This document shows, one piece after another, positions 42,962 through 51,031 of a stretch of DNA of 64,000 bases; the first letter of the stretch is position 1, and each line of letters opens with the position of its first letter. Source of the DNA: an uncultured Prevotella sp. (lineage in GTDB: Bacteria; Bacteroidota; Bacteroidia; Bacteroidales; Bacteroidaceae); contig URUK01000003.1 of NCBI GenBank assembly GCA_900551055.1, forward strand, positions 71,953 through 135,952, in the 5' to 3' direction. A program made the translations under genes and the position numbers. A model generated the notes under the pieces. The model was not told the DNA's origin. It did not search any database and worked only from the letters and a program-made list of their open reading frames with translations.

Positions 42962-43306
42962 TAAAATGTCCCTATTTCTTTAATGCCATGTTTTATGCCA
43001 TAGGCTCTCTGTTTTATATTCCAATTACATTAATTATATACGCGGATAAAGCAAAACCAACGGAAAGAGAACTTGCCCTCGATTTACCAAACGGCACTTA
43101 TCCAATTGCAAAAATACGTAATTATTTTGAGTATAGGCTTTCTTACTGTAAAATATTTTCACTTTTACCGGCATTTGCCTCCATAGTGAAGAACAAGCCG
43201 ACGGCATGCCGCTATCCATCATCCGCCGCTTATTCATCACCTTTTTTGACAGCCATCTGACAGCCAAAAGCCGTCCGCATGTAAACAACTGATTATCAAC
43301 GCCTTG
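42962..43306. other. Spacer without a convincing gene
   Basis: A frame of 90 codons at 42988-43260 (+) is open but has no promoter, a biased composition and no recognisable domain. The only motif seen is the flank CTGATTATCAACG at 43289-43301, before the repeat array. Confidence 0.45.
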
Positions 43307-43382
43307 GCAAAAGGTGTTTTTTTGCTTTGCAAAAGGCCACCTTTTACACGCCAAAAGGTGACCTTTTGGAAGGCAAAAGGCG
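43307..43382. repeat. 22-bp palindrome array, copy 9
   Basis: Modules AAAAGGTGTTTTTTT, AAAAGGCCACCTTTT and AAAAGGTGACCTTTT, then AAAAGGCGGC. The flank AACTGATTATCAACG at 43287-43301 precedes it. Confidence 0.83.
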
Positions 43383-43390
43383 GCAAATTG

Positions 43391-43430
43391 AAGACCCACC
43401 CCAACCCTCCCGAAGGGAGGGAGCTTAATT
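43391..43430. repeat. Single arm of the CCCACCCCAACCCTCCCG repeat
   Basis: GACCCACCCCAACCCTCCCG followed by AAGGGAGGGAGCTT. It matches the arm at 12098. Confidence 0.7.
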
Positions 43431-43477
43431 ACCTGCTTCTACTTAATAAATTTTCTGTTTTTATTTAACCGCAATCG

Positions 43478-43606
43478 AGGCGCTCGGTAACCGTCATGCC
43501 GCACGCCGATGCGGCATCCAGAAAACACAAAGACTACAAAATGAGACAAGATGCATACACTGGATGCCGCATCGGCGTGCGGCATGACGGTTACCAAGTG
43601 CCTCTA
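43478..43606. repeat. GCCGCACGCCGATGCGGCATCC inverted repeat, copy 1
   Basis: The left arm (GGTAACCGTCATGCCGCACG...GATGCGGCATCCAG, from about 43487) and the right arm (CTGGATGCCGCATC...CGGCATGACGGTTACC, to about 43595) are exact complements over more than 35 bp. The only other copy seen is at 49923. Confidence 0.88.
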
Positions 43607-43684
43607 TTATGACAGACATTATACTTATATATCCTTGCAAACAATACACGCAAAACTGCGGATTAACGGCATATTGGAACGCAA

Positions 43685-43717
43685 AAGGCGGCAAATTGCA
43701 ATGCAATTTGCCGCCTT
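43685..43717. terminator. 16-bp perfect stem with 1-base loop
   Basis: AAGGCGGCAAATTGCA (43685-43700) pairs fully with TGCAATTTGCCGCCTT (43702-43717). It follows the DjlA-like gene on the minus strand. As DNA it is also a near-perfect palindrome. Confidence 0.7.
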
Positions 43718-43772
43718 ATGTATTCAAACTGACTGCCGGGCGAAACGGCGGAGCATGCACATTGGCCTGCAA

Positions 43773-44588
43773 CTACATGCCGCGCGCCTTGTATATGCGC
43801 TCCTTGGCCTCGTTGATTTCCTGGAATTTCTTTTCCGCCGCGCGGCGTATGTCGTCGCCGAGGGCGGCCACACGGTCGGGATGATGCTGCAAGGCGAGCT
43901 TGCGGTAGGCGCGGCGCACCTCGTCGTCGGTGGCGTCAGGCGACACGCCGAGCACGGCGTAGGCGTCGTCGAGCGTGGCGCCGGAGAGCTTTAGCATAGA
44001 GTCGAGGTCGCTGTCGGCCATGCCCATGCCGCGCGACACGTCCCTAAGCGCGGCAACTTCGCTGCCGGGCACGCTGCCGTCGGCCTGCGCAAGCATCACG
44101 AGGAAGTTCAGCAGTTGCAGCCGCTGCGAGTAATCCATGTTGGCGGCTATCTGTGCGCAGCTTTGCCTTATCGTCTCCTTGAATGCTCCGGGACGGCTCG
44201 CGTCCATGCGCTTCTGTTCGTCAAAGAGGCGCAGAAGTATGCCGTTGCCCTGCTCTACGGCTGCTTCGCCGAAGTTCATGCGTAGGAAACGGCGCACAAA
44301 CTCCATCTCCGAGTGCATCACCTTGCCGTCCGCCCTGATGATGTATGACGCCAAGACGAGCAGCGAAAACAGGAAACTGTTGCGCTGACCTTCGTAATAC
44401 TGCCGCTGCCGCGCCTGCTCCCAGGCGTCGTCTCCGCCCATAAAGCCGCTTGTGCGGCGGTCTTCGCCGGTGTTGACGGCCTTCAGTCCGTAATCAAACA
44501 ACGCTCCCAAGGCCACTCCGGCCAGTGCTCCCAATGCGCCACCCGACATGAAGCCGAGTATGCCGCCTATCCATTTTCCTGCTGACAT
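43773..44588 (-). CDS. DjlA-like co-chaperone (TerB and J domains)
   Basis: 271 residues. A Gly-rich hydrophobic N-terminus (WIGGILGFMSGGALGALAGVALGALFDYG) can insert in the membrane. A TerB domain spans about 70-185 (LASYIIRADGKVMHSEMEFVRRFLR, MLAQADGSVPGSEVAALR). A C-terminal J domain has YAVLGVSPDATDDEVRRAYRKLALQHHPDRV with the HPD motif that stimulates DnaK. A -7 element TATTTTTG is at 44724-44717 on the minus strand. Confidence 0.92.
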   Translation of the reverse strand: MSAGKWIGGILGFMSGGALGALAGVALGALFDYGLKAVNTGEDRRTSGFMGGDDAWEQARQRQYYEGQRNSFLFSLLVLASYIIRADGKVMHSEMEFVRRFLRMNFGEAAVEQGNGILLRLFDEQKRMDASRPGAFKETIRQSCAQIAANMDYSQRLQLLNFLVMLAQADGSVPGSEVAALRDVSRGMGMADSDLDSMLKLSGATLDDAYAVLGVSPDATDDEVRRAYRKLALQHHPDRVAALGDDIRRAAEKKFQEINEAKERIYKARGM

Positions 44589-44594
44589 ATCTTT

Positions 44595-44679
44595 TTTTAG
44601 TTACGAGTTGACAAGTAACGGGCAGACGAGCCATTAGAGACAAGCAGACAAGTCACAAGGGACAAGTTGACAAGAGACA
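44595..44679. repeat. GACAAG-unit repeat arm
   Basis: AGTTGACAAG, CAGACGAG and ACAAGCAGACAAG units in one orientation only. The remaining spacer to 44859 has the DjlA promoter and a degenerate GC-rich hairpin near 44808-44835. Confidence 0.7.
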
Positions 44680-44859
44680 TGCCGCCATCTGCCGTTACAC
44701 GCTATATTATACGATACAAAAATAACGCCATTGCCGCAAACAATGGCGTTTTTAACCGTGCTTTACCTTAAATTAACAGAAAATAAGCCCTGTAAAGCAT
44801 ATCAAGCTCCATCCCTGGGGAAGGGCATGGATAGGTATCGGGAGGTTCGGAAATGCCTT

Positions 44860-45810
44860 TTACCACATCTTCAAAGCCTCTTCCACGCCCTCAATAAGCT
44901 GCGGCAGCTCTGCGGAAAGCAGCCTGACGGTCTGCACGCGCAGCTGTCCTGCGCCGTATTCCTTGGTCTGCGTGACGGCAAGCAGCAAGCCGCCGTCGCA
45001 TGCCGAGGCATCAAACGTTACGTCGCCGCTCAGCGATGCCACCGTAAGTTCTTGCGGCACAGGCTCTTCCGAGCGCAGTTTGCCGTCCAAAAAGCGTATG
45101 GCTGAAAGAAATCCGGCAAGCTCCTTACGGCTGAAAAACAGCTTTTCGCGGTCATATCCGCCCCCTGCGGCCTGCACACTGTGCGTTATTTTCAGGTAGG
45201 TTTCCGCCCCACTGTCAATAAAATCCATGTACATTGTTCCGCGTTTCAGCCTCAACGCCCTGCTCCATCGTGTTGACTTGCCGCGCTCCGGCTCGGTTTT
45301 TACAGGCCCGGTTGCGTTCCCCTCCTGCGCATTCAGCCACGGCTGACCGTTGTCAAGATACTCAACGTTGTCGAAACCGGCCAGCGCACGCTCAAGCTTT
45401 CCGCCCTTGGTGCAGCATCCCACGACAGTCTTCTGCGCCAAAGAGAGCATCAGTACGTTCCTGTCGAACGCCGAACGGGCCGTCACATTGTGTACGCTCG
45501 CGTCGCAATGGGTAATAACAAGCAGGCTGCCTTCACTCAAAGCAGTGCGCAAATCGTCACCGAAAAGCGTCGGCATAGCCTCCGCCAGGCAGAGTATTGT
45601 GGGTATTTTGCGCTGCAAAAGCGTCGTGAACACTGCGCGTTCCATGGGCGATTGGTTGCCGCACATCACGCAGTCGCGCTCCGGCGAAAGGCCGAGCAGC
45701 CACTTGCCAACGAGGTATTCCAGTCCGTCAGGCGTTTTCCGGGAGCACACAAAGGCCGTTTTCTCGCGCTGCAAAAGCGCCTCGTTGCCAAGCTTTGATT
45801 GTATTTTCAT
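44860..45810 (-). CDS. DprA/SLOG-like Rossmann protein with C-terminal PUR-like domain
   Basis: 316 residues. Residues 15-150 follow the DprA/SLOG pattern: TAFVCSRKTPDG, CVMCGNQSPMERAVF, RKIPTILCLAEAMP, EGSLLVITHC and FDRNVLMLSLAQKTVVGCCTKGGKLERAL, like the R-N-R-I-I-A region of DprA. Residues 190-245 (YMDFIDSGAETYLKITHS ... KLFFSRKELAGFLSAIRFL) resemble the PUR-alpha/DUF3276 nucleic-acid domain of Bacteroidetes. Both assignments are by eye. A role in DNA or nucleotide handling is likely; no partner gene is adjacent. Confidence 0.7.
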   Translation of the reverse strand: MKIQSKLGNEALLQREKTAFVCSRKTPDGLEYLVGKWLLGLSPERDCVMCGNQSPMERAVFTTLLQRKIPTILCLAEAMPTLFGDDLRTALSEGSLLVITHCDASVHNVTARSAFDRNVLMLSLAQKTVVGCCTKGGKLERALAGFDNVEYLDNGQPWLNAQEGNATGPVKTEPERGKSTRWSRALRLKRGTMYMDFIDSGAETYLKITHSVQAAGGGYDREKLFFSRKELAGFLSAIRFLDGKLRSEEPVPQELTVASLSGDVTFDASACDGGLLLAVTQTKEYGAGQLRVQTVRLLSAELPQLIEGVEEALKMW

Positions 45811-45832
45811 AGATAATTTTCAGGAAGTTATA

Positions 45833-45883
45833 GGAGTTAAAGAAGTTATAGAAGTTAAAGCCAAATGCCTTTCCGGCTGTAAA
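45833..45883. repeat. GAAGTTATAGGAGTTAAAG repeat, single arm
   Basis: One arm of the family at 15631. It ends in AGCCAAATGCCTT, the reverse complement of the usual inner boundary. It lies between the Fic gene and the Rossmann/PUR gene. Confidence 0.75.
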
Positions 45884-45907
45884 CCACCGCCGTTTGCAGG
45901 CACAAAC

Positions 45908-46471
45908 CTAATCTTCGTCAGCCCGATAGCCCTCATAATAATATGACTGTTCTATGCCTTTGAAGATTATCTCACGGTCGTCAACACGGTCGGTCAAGGC
46001 CGGTTGCAACAGCACACGCAGTTCAAGGTCGTTCACCGGACTGCGTTCCATTGCCTGAAGGTAAAGCTCTTTGTCCACCTTTTGCCAATCAACCACTATG
46101 CCGAGACTGCGTTTCAGCATCATGTCAAGCCATATCCGCGTGGCCCGTCCGTTACCTTCCATAAACGGATGGGCGATGTTCATCTCGACATATTTTGCCA
46201 CAATGTCCTCAAAAGTGCGTTCCGGCATCTTGTCGATAATGGGCAATATGGCATCCAAAAACATGCAGTTTGCAAAGCGGAAGCCGCCTTTGGCGATGTT
46301 CAAAGTGCGTATTTTGCCGGCAAAATCATACAAACCGCCAAACAGACAGTGGTGTATCCGGCATAAGCCGGCCGTCGTTCCTACCTCAATACTGTTGATT
46401 TCACCAGTCTCAAACAAGGCTTTCGCCTTTGCAAGACTTTGCCTGTCGATATTATCATTGTTGCTTCTCAT
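45908..46471 (-). CDS. Fic-family AMP transferase, class III type with C-terminal inhibitory motif
   Basis: 187 residues. The catalytic loop HPFMEGNGRATR spans residues 101-112, with His101, the acidic Glu105 and Arg109 in place. The flap region is around GGLYDFAGKIRTLNIAKGGFRF. Near the C-terminus SYYYEG (176-181) fits the inhibitory motif (S/T)xxxE(G/N), which in class III Fic proteins lies after the Fic core and keeps the enzyme inactive. It would transfer AMP to a target protein. No separate antitoxin gene is next to it. A -7 element TATCTTTG is at 46496-46489. Confidence 0.93.
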   Translation of the reverse strand: MRSNNDNIDRQSLAKAKALFETGEINSIEVGTTAGLCRIHHCLFGGLYDFAGKIRTLNIAKGGFRFANCMFLDAILPIIDKMPERTFEDIVAKYVEMNIAHPFMEGNGRATRIWLDMMLKRSLGIVVDWQKVDKELYLQAMERSPVNDLELRVLLQPALTDRVDDREIIFKGIEQSYYYEGYRADED

Positions 46472-46502
46472 AATACAATCCTTACCTGCAAAGATAATAA
46501 AT

Positions 46503-46540
46503 AATTAAGAGTTAAGAATTAAGAATTAAGAATTAAGAAA
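46503..46540. repeat. AATTAAGAGTTAAGAATTAAG repeat, single arm
   Basis: Four to five units of AGAATTAAG or AGAGTTAAG between the Fic and GNAT genes. Confidence 0.75.
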
Positions 46541-46600
46541 AAGCACTGTATTTCAAACGATTTTCACACGCCGTATTGGTAACAATATGCCAACATTTCG

Positions 46601-47155
46601 CTACGTTTCGGTGAACGCCTTGTCATATTCCACCACGCCATGAACGCCGTCCAGGCCGCCGGAAAGCAGCTCTACGGCCATGCAACAGTCGTCGGGAGCA
46701 TCGAAAGGGAAGCTTATTCCGAAGCTGCTTGCAGGCCGGTAGCCGAACCGGGGATAATAATCCTTGTGGCCGAGAACCACCGCCGAGCCGTAGCCAAGCC
46801 GTGCAGCGCGGCTGTGAACCTCGCGTATCAACGCCGTGCCTACGCCCTTCCGCTGCCACTCCGGCAGCACACTGACCGGCGCAAGGGCAAGAGACACATG
46901 CCGACAGCCGACAGAAACAATGCTGACTTCTGTCATAAGGACATGCCCTATAACGCCGCCTGCACCGTCAACGGCCACAAGCGACAGCTGCGGAACAAAC
47001 GAACGGGACCGCCGCAGACGGCCTACAAGCTCGTGTTCGGTATGGTCGCTCTCGGCAACATGCCTGAAAGCAATCTCCACGACACACTCAACGGCCTCGC
47101 GGTCGCGCACTTCCTCCTGCCTTACGGCATACCGACTAAACACTGGAACAGCCAT
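46601..47155 (-). CDS. GNAT-family N-acetyltransferase
   Basis: 184 residues. The acetyl-CoA-binding segment is APVSVLPEWQRKGVGTALIREVHSRAARLGYGS (the Q-x-x-G-x-G/A site is QRKGVG). The C-terminus VVLGHKDYYPRFGYRPASSFG is of the YhbS type. It transfers an acetyl group to an unknown small molecule or protein. It stands alone between repeat blocks. Confidence 0.9.
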   Translation of the reverse strand: MAVPVFSRYAVRQEEVRDREAVECVVEIAFRHVAESDHTEHELVGRLRRSRSFVPQLSLVAVDGAGGVIGHVLMTEVSIVSVGCRHVSLALAPVSVLPEWQRKGVGTALIREVHSRAARLGYGSAVVLGHKDYYPRFGYRPASSFGISFPFDAPDDCCMAVELLSGGLDGVHGVVEYDKAFTET

Positions 47156-47191
47156 ATTTATAATGCGTCTATCTATGGCAAAAGTAATAAA

Positions 47192-47277
47192 AAATTAAGA
47201 GTTAAGAATTAAGAATTAAGAAAATATGCTTTTGCCATTGAAAAACGGTATTTTTCTTAATTCTTAACTCTTAATTA
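47192..47277. repeat. TTAAGAGTTAAGAATTAAG inverted repeat
   Basis: The arms AATTAAGAGTTAAGAATTAAG and CTTAATTCTTAACTCTTAATT flank a centre with AAAATATGC and GGTATTTTT boundaries. The copy at 52686 has the same inner boundaries. Confidence 0.88.
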
Positions 47278-47279
47278 CC

Positions 47280-49607
47280 TTACAAGCGGTTCTTCTGCCC
47301 TGCTCCGGCACCCGTTCCCTTGTATTTGCTGCGGCCAACGTTGAACTTATAGCGCACGGTAAGGTTGATGTTGCGCATCGCTTTCGGCTCGTATATCGAC
47401 TCGCGCATCGTTCCGTAGTACGTAACTACACTGCTCTTGTCGGTCTTGAACAGGTCGGCGACGTAGAACGAGAGCGACAGTTTATCCTTAAGTAACGACT
47501 TATAGAGCGACAAGTCGGCGCGGAATGTCGGCCTACGCAGGTAGTTGTTCTCGTCAGAGCCGATCGTATTGCAACTCATGTTCAGCGAAATCTCGAACAG
47601 TTTTACGTCAAACGTGTTGTTGAAGCGGAACGTCGCCATCGGATTGTCAAGCGGATTATGCCCGTGGACGGCCATGTTGAACCACTGTTTCTGCACTCCG
47701 AGCATGACGGCCGGCTGCCAGAAGCCCACCGTGGGGCGCAGGTTGAGCGAAGCGTACACCTTGTCATAAGACTCGCCGTTTACCGGACGGAACAGTACCA
47801 CGGCAGGGTCGCCGTTGTAAGTCTCGCTGTGGTCGAGGATGGGATCAATGATATGGGAGTATCCCGCGCTGAACATCAGCCACTTATACGAGGCCGCAAA
47901 GTTAACGTTATGCGATTTTGTGGGCACTAAGAAGGGGTTTCCGCCCTCGTAGGTATAGCGGTTGTCATAGTTTATGTTGCTGCGAAGCTGGTTATAACTG
48001 GGGCGGCGAATGTCTGCGGAATAGCCCAACTGGAGGCCCACTTTGCCTAACATCGCCGACAGGGCGACCGACGGGAACCAGTCGCCATACGCCCTACTCT
48101 GCTCCGCCATGCGCACGCCGTCCTCGTAATAGTCGAAGTCTACGTTCTCATAACGCAGCCCGACCTGCGCGCTTAACGGACCGAACTGACGCGAATACTC
48201 CACAAACGCCGTGGCCAGACCTTCCTCCGTGCGGCTGCGGTCGTCGTCGATGATGCCCTTGGGCATGACTGAATACCGCGACCTTCGCGTAGAGTAAGAG
48301 TATTCTCCACCGAAAGACAGGCTGCCGCCGAAGAGCGGAGCGGTCAGGACAAGCTTCGAAGCGATGAGGTTGCTACGCGGACTGTTGTTGGTTGTAACGT
48401 CGTTATGCTCGGTCTCCTGCCCCACTTGGGTATAGTCCTCGACGGTGTTCATCGTCGAGTTTGACTTCGTGTACATCCAGTCAGTGTTGAAGTCGATGCT
48501 CCATTGGCCTATCTTGCCTGTGTAATAGGCGTTGCCCTGAAGCGTAGTGGCCTGCACGGAGCAGGTGTAGTCGCTGCGAAGCTGCTCGGTCAGAGTGCCG
48601 TTCTGCGTGAACGTTGACTCCATGTAACCGCGCGGCTTGTTCCACGGCTGGCGGCTGTAGCTGGCACTTACGCCTATGTAATGGTTTTCGTTGAACATGT
48701 AGCTGACGGCCAACCGCGCATACAGGTTTTCGTCCTTATACACTTGGTCAATCTCGCTGCGCTGCCGCCAGGTGTCTTCCAAGTGGGTGACTTGCTCTAT
48801 GGTCTTCGGGTCGGGGCTGGCCCATTTCGATGCGCGGAGCGTCGTTCCGATGTCAAGTCCGCCAGTGCGGTAGTTCATGTTGAGGTTGTCTTCGCCCACA
48901 AGGTAGCCGTAATCGTTGACCTCTCCGAACAAACGGTTGTCCAAGCTGAAGCCGTCGCCCACGGCCTTTTTCGTCGTTATGCGGATGACCGACGTAACGC
49001 TGGCGTCATAACGAGCACCGGGATTGGTGATAACCTCCACATCTTTTATGTTGTCCGCGCTCAAACGGTCAAGCTCCGAGTTGTCCCTCACCTTGCGTCC
49101 GTTGATGTAAAGCTCTGGCGTTCCCCGTCCAAACACCTCTATCTTGCCGCGTTCTGCTGACACGTTAGGTATGCGGTCGAGCAGCCGTTCTATGGTTCCG
49201 GCGTGTTCAAGTATGGTTCCGCTCACGCCCGTCACCATGCCCTCGCCCTTCAGGCGCGTCTTCGGCAGGTCGCTTTTCACCACCACTTCGCCCAGCACCT
49301 GCGCCACGGGAGTTAGCGCAACGGTACCCATGTCGTCTTTTCTGTCGGCAAAGAGCGTTTTGTAACCGAGCGAAGAGAAGCGCAAAAGGCGGCCTGCGCC
49401 CTTGGTGTCGAGGGTGAACGTGCCGTCGTCGAGCGTCATAACGCCGGCGACGAAGGCCGAATCGGGCAGCGAGAGCGCCACCACATTGGTGTAAGGCAGC
49501 GGCTGGCCGCCCTCGTCAACGACGCGTCCCGTCACCGTCTGGGCCGCCACCACCTGAGCAAGAAAGGCGCAGCAGCACAAGGCTGATAATCTTTTTTTAG
49601 TTTTCAT
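47280..49607 (-). CDS. TonB-dependent-receptor-like outer-membrane protein (OMP_b-brl_3 family)
   Basis: 775 residues. The signal peptide ends in VVAAQ. Residues 22-105 form a carboxypeptidase-D-like/CarboxypepD_reg fold (TGRVVDEGGQPLPYTNVVAL). A plug domain follows (SGTILEHAGTIERLLDRIPNVSAERGKIEVFGRGTPELYINGRKV, then DIKDVEVITNPGARYDA). The rest is the OMP_b-brl_3 barrel ending in INLTVRYKFN. Such proteins are found alone in Bacteroidales and may import or export small ligands. No SusD partner is near. Confidence 0.92.
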   Translation of the reverse strand: MKTKKRLSALCCCAFLAQVVAAQTVTGRVVDEGGQPLPYTNVVALSLPDSAFVAGVMTLDDGTFTLDTKGAGRLLRFSSLGYKTLFADRKDDMGTVALTPVAQVLGEVVVKSDLPKTRLKGEGMVTGVSGTILEHAGTIERLLDRIPNVSAERGKIEVFGRGTPELYINGRKVRDNSELDRLSADNIKDVEVITNPGARYDASVTSVIRITTKKAVGDGFSLDNRLFGEVNDYGYLVGEDNLNMNYRTGGLDIGTTLRASKWASPDPKTIEQVTHLEDTWRQRSEIDQVYKDENLYARLAVSYMFNENHYIGVSASYSRQPWNKPRGYMESTFTQNGTLTEQLRSDYTCSVQATTLQGNAYYTGKIGQWSIDFNTDWMYTKSNSTMNTVEDYTQVGQETEHNDVTTNNSPRSNLIASKLVLTAPLFGGSLSFGGEYSYSTRRSRYSVMPKGIIDDDRSRTEEGLATAFVEYSRQFGPLSAQVGLRYENVDFDYYEDGVRMAEQSRAYGDWFPSVALSAMLGKVGLQLGYSADIRRPSYNQLRSNINYDNRYTYEGGNPFLVPTKSHNVNFAASYKWLMFSAGYSHIIDPILDHSETYNGDPAVVLFRPVNGESYDKVYASLNLRPTVGFWQPAVMLGVQKQWFNMAVHGHNPLDNPMATFRFNNTFDVKLFEISLNMSCNTIGSDENNYLRRPTFRADLSLYKSLLKDKLSLSFYVADLFKTDKSSVVTYYGTMRESIYEPKAMRNINLTVRYKFNVGRSKYKGTGAGAGQKNRL

Positions 49608-49776
49608 CCTGTAGTTTTTACTTGTTACTTACTTTCTTTTAGACGTAGTTTCCTGTAATATTGTTACAGCATTGAAGCTGTTTTTTACACTGATATTATT
49701 GCAACTGCCGTGCCAACATGGCCAACCTGTTGACAGTCAGACAGTTCGCCGTCCTACCGTCCTTGCCTCAATGTCT

Positions 49777-49809
49777 AATAATTAGACAATCGTGACAAAT
49801 AATTAGACA
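49777..49809. promoter_or_regulatory. Direct repeat AATAATTAGACA with 21-bp spacing, candidate operator
   Basis: AATAATTAGACA occurs at 49777-49788 and again at 49798-49809, exactly 21 bp apart, which is two helical turns. The first copy is also part of the palindrome GTCTAATAATTAGAC (49773-49787). It lies 170 bases upstream of the barrel gene on the minus strand. Spacing of this kind is known for dimeric response regulators such as the LytTR family. Confidence 0.5.
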
Positions 49810-49922
49810 GTTGCCTGCATTACGGCATGCCACCAGCTGCTTCCCGAAATACTGTTTATCCGCAGTTTGGTTGAATTATTTTAGAAAAGCAACAATGCAA
49901 ACACACTACTGTCAGCCAAGCT

Positions 49923-50047
49923 GTCGGTAATTGTCATGCCGCACTCCGATGCGGCATCCAGTGCATACAGCCAACGCCATTTATCATTCTTTGTCTTTTC
50001 TGGATGCCGCATCGGCGTGCGGCATGACAGTTACCGAGTGCCTCGAT
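49923..50047. repeat. GCCGCATCGGCGTGCGGCATGAC inverted repeat, copy 2
   Basis: It has the same arms as at 43478, with a small difference in the left arm (ATTGTCATGCCGCACTCC). The arms end near 50032 in ATGACAGTTACCGAGTGCC, which is partly shared with the first copy. Confidence 0.88.
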
Positions 50048-50094
50048 TGTAGTTAATTAAAAAGCCTAATACCATCAAGCAAACAATGGTAATC

Positions 50095-50220
50095 AAGCTC
50101 CCTCCCTTCGGGAGGGCTGGGGTGGGTATTCAATATGCCACCTTTTACCTTCCAAAAGGCCATCTTTTACACGCTAAAAGGCCACCTTTTGCAGCCCGTT
50201 TCATGGCCTTTTGCAAAGCC
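50095..50220. repeat. CCCTCCCTTCGGGAGGGC element and 22-bp palindrome array, copy 10
   Basis: AAGCTCCCTCCCTTCGGGAG with GCTGGGGTGGGTATTC at 50095-50131 is an arm of the 12098 family. It is followed directly by four 22-bp modules at 50132-50220, then GCCGCTGATTATCAACGG. The spacer 49608-50431 also holds AT-rich DNA near 49840-49920 in which I see no gene, and a run of eight C at 50343-50350. Confidence 0.83.
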
Positions 50221-50402
50221 GCTGATTATCAACGGCTTACACTATAGCCATAATCCACCGCGCAGACAGCCCCATCTGGCCGTGCAAAAGTATGAAAATA
50301 CCACGTAAAAACATGGCTAAACAAACACCAATCTGCTTTTTACCCCCCCCGAAAATTAACATAAATCAACATTATATAAGCCCTATTAGACTTATAAATT
50401 CC

Positions 50403-50410
50403 TATTTTTG
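50403..50410 (+). promoter_or_regulatory. -7 element for the acetyltransferase gene
   Basis: TATTTTTG, 22 bases before the ATG at 50432. A run of eight C lies 53 bases further upstream. Confidence 0.6.
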
Positions 50411-50431
50411 CAACAGCAAAAACACCCGAAT

Positions 50432-51031
50432 ATGAAGACAGAACTTGAAAAATGCCTGGCCGGAGAACCGTTCTACGGCGGCGACCCGGAACTTGTGGAA
50501 ATAACAGCAAAGGCCAAACGCCTGACGCGCGAGCTTAACAACACCGACTATACGGACATGGAGAGGAAACGGAACATAATGGAACAGCTCTTCGGAAGCG
50601 TGGGACGGCGCGTGCATTTGGACATAGACTTCCACTGCGAATACGACCGCAACATCTTCATAGGCGACCGCGTAATCATCAACATGAACTGCACCTTCGT
50701 TGACAACAACATCATCGAGATTGGCAACGATGTGCTCATTGCCTCCAACGTGCAGATATACACCGCCACACACTCAACGAAGTATGCCGAAAGGATGCTT
50801 CCCGACGACGGCGAAGACGGCTACGAGTTCTGTCTTACTTACGCAAAACCCGTAAAAATATGCGACGGAGCATGGCTCGGAGGCGGCGTAGTAGTGCTGC
50901 CCGGAGTGACAATCGGACGCAACAGCGTCATCGGCGCAGGCAGCGTGGTCACCCGTTCGGTGCCCGACAACTGCGTAGCCGTGGGCAATCCGTGCCGGGT
51001 GATAAAGAAAATAGACAACGGGGATGAATAA
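50432..51031 (+). CDS. maa: Sugar O-acetyltransferase (maltose acetyltransferase type)
   Basis: 199 residues. The N-terminal Mac domain (LEKCLAGEPFYGGDPEL) is followed by a left-handed beta-helix with hexapeptide repeats: IFIGDRVIINMNCTFVDN, IEIGNDVLIASNVQIYTATH (catalytic His) and KICDGAWLGGGVVVLPGVTIGRNSVIGAGSVVT. It transfers acetyl from acetyl-CoA to a sugar hydroxyl. It overlaps the next gene by 8 bases. Confidence 0.93.
   Translation: MKTELEKCLAGEPFYGGDPELVEITAKAKRLTRELNNTDYTDMERKRNIMEQLFGSVGRRVHLDIDFHCEYDRNIFIGDRVIINMNCTFVDNNIIEIGNDVLIASNVQIYTATHSTKYAERMLPDDGEDGYEFCLTYAKPVKICDGAWLGGGVVVLPGVTIGRNSVIGAGSVVTRSVPDNCVAVGNPCRVIKKIDNGDE

Noticed and set aside
42988..43260. Plus-strand reading frame of 90 codons
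   Set aside because: No promoter, no domain, and the spacer around it consists of repeats. Left as non-coding.
45908..46471. Fic/antitoxin pair
   Set aside because: No small antitoxin gene lies before or after the Fic gene; the inhibitory motif is within the protein.
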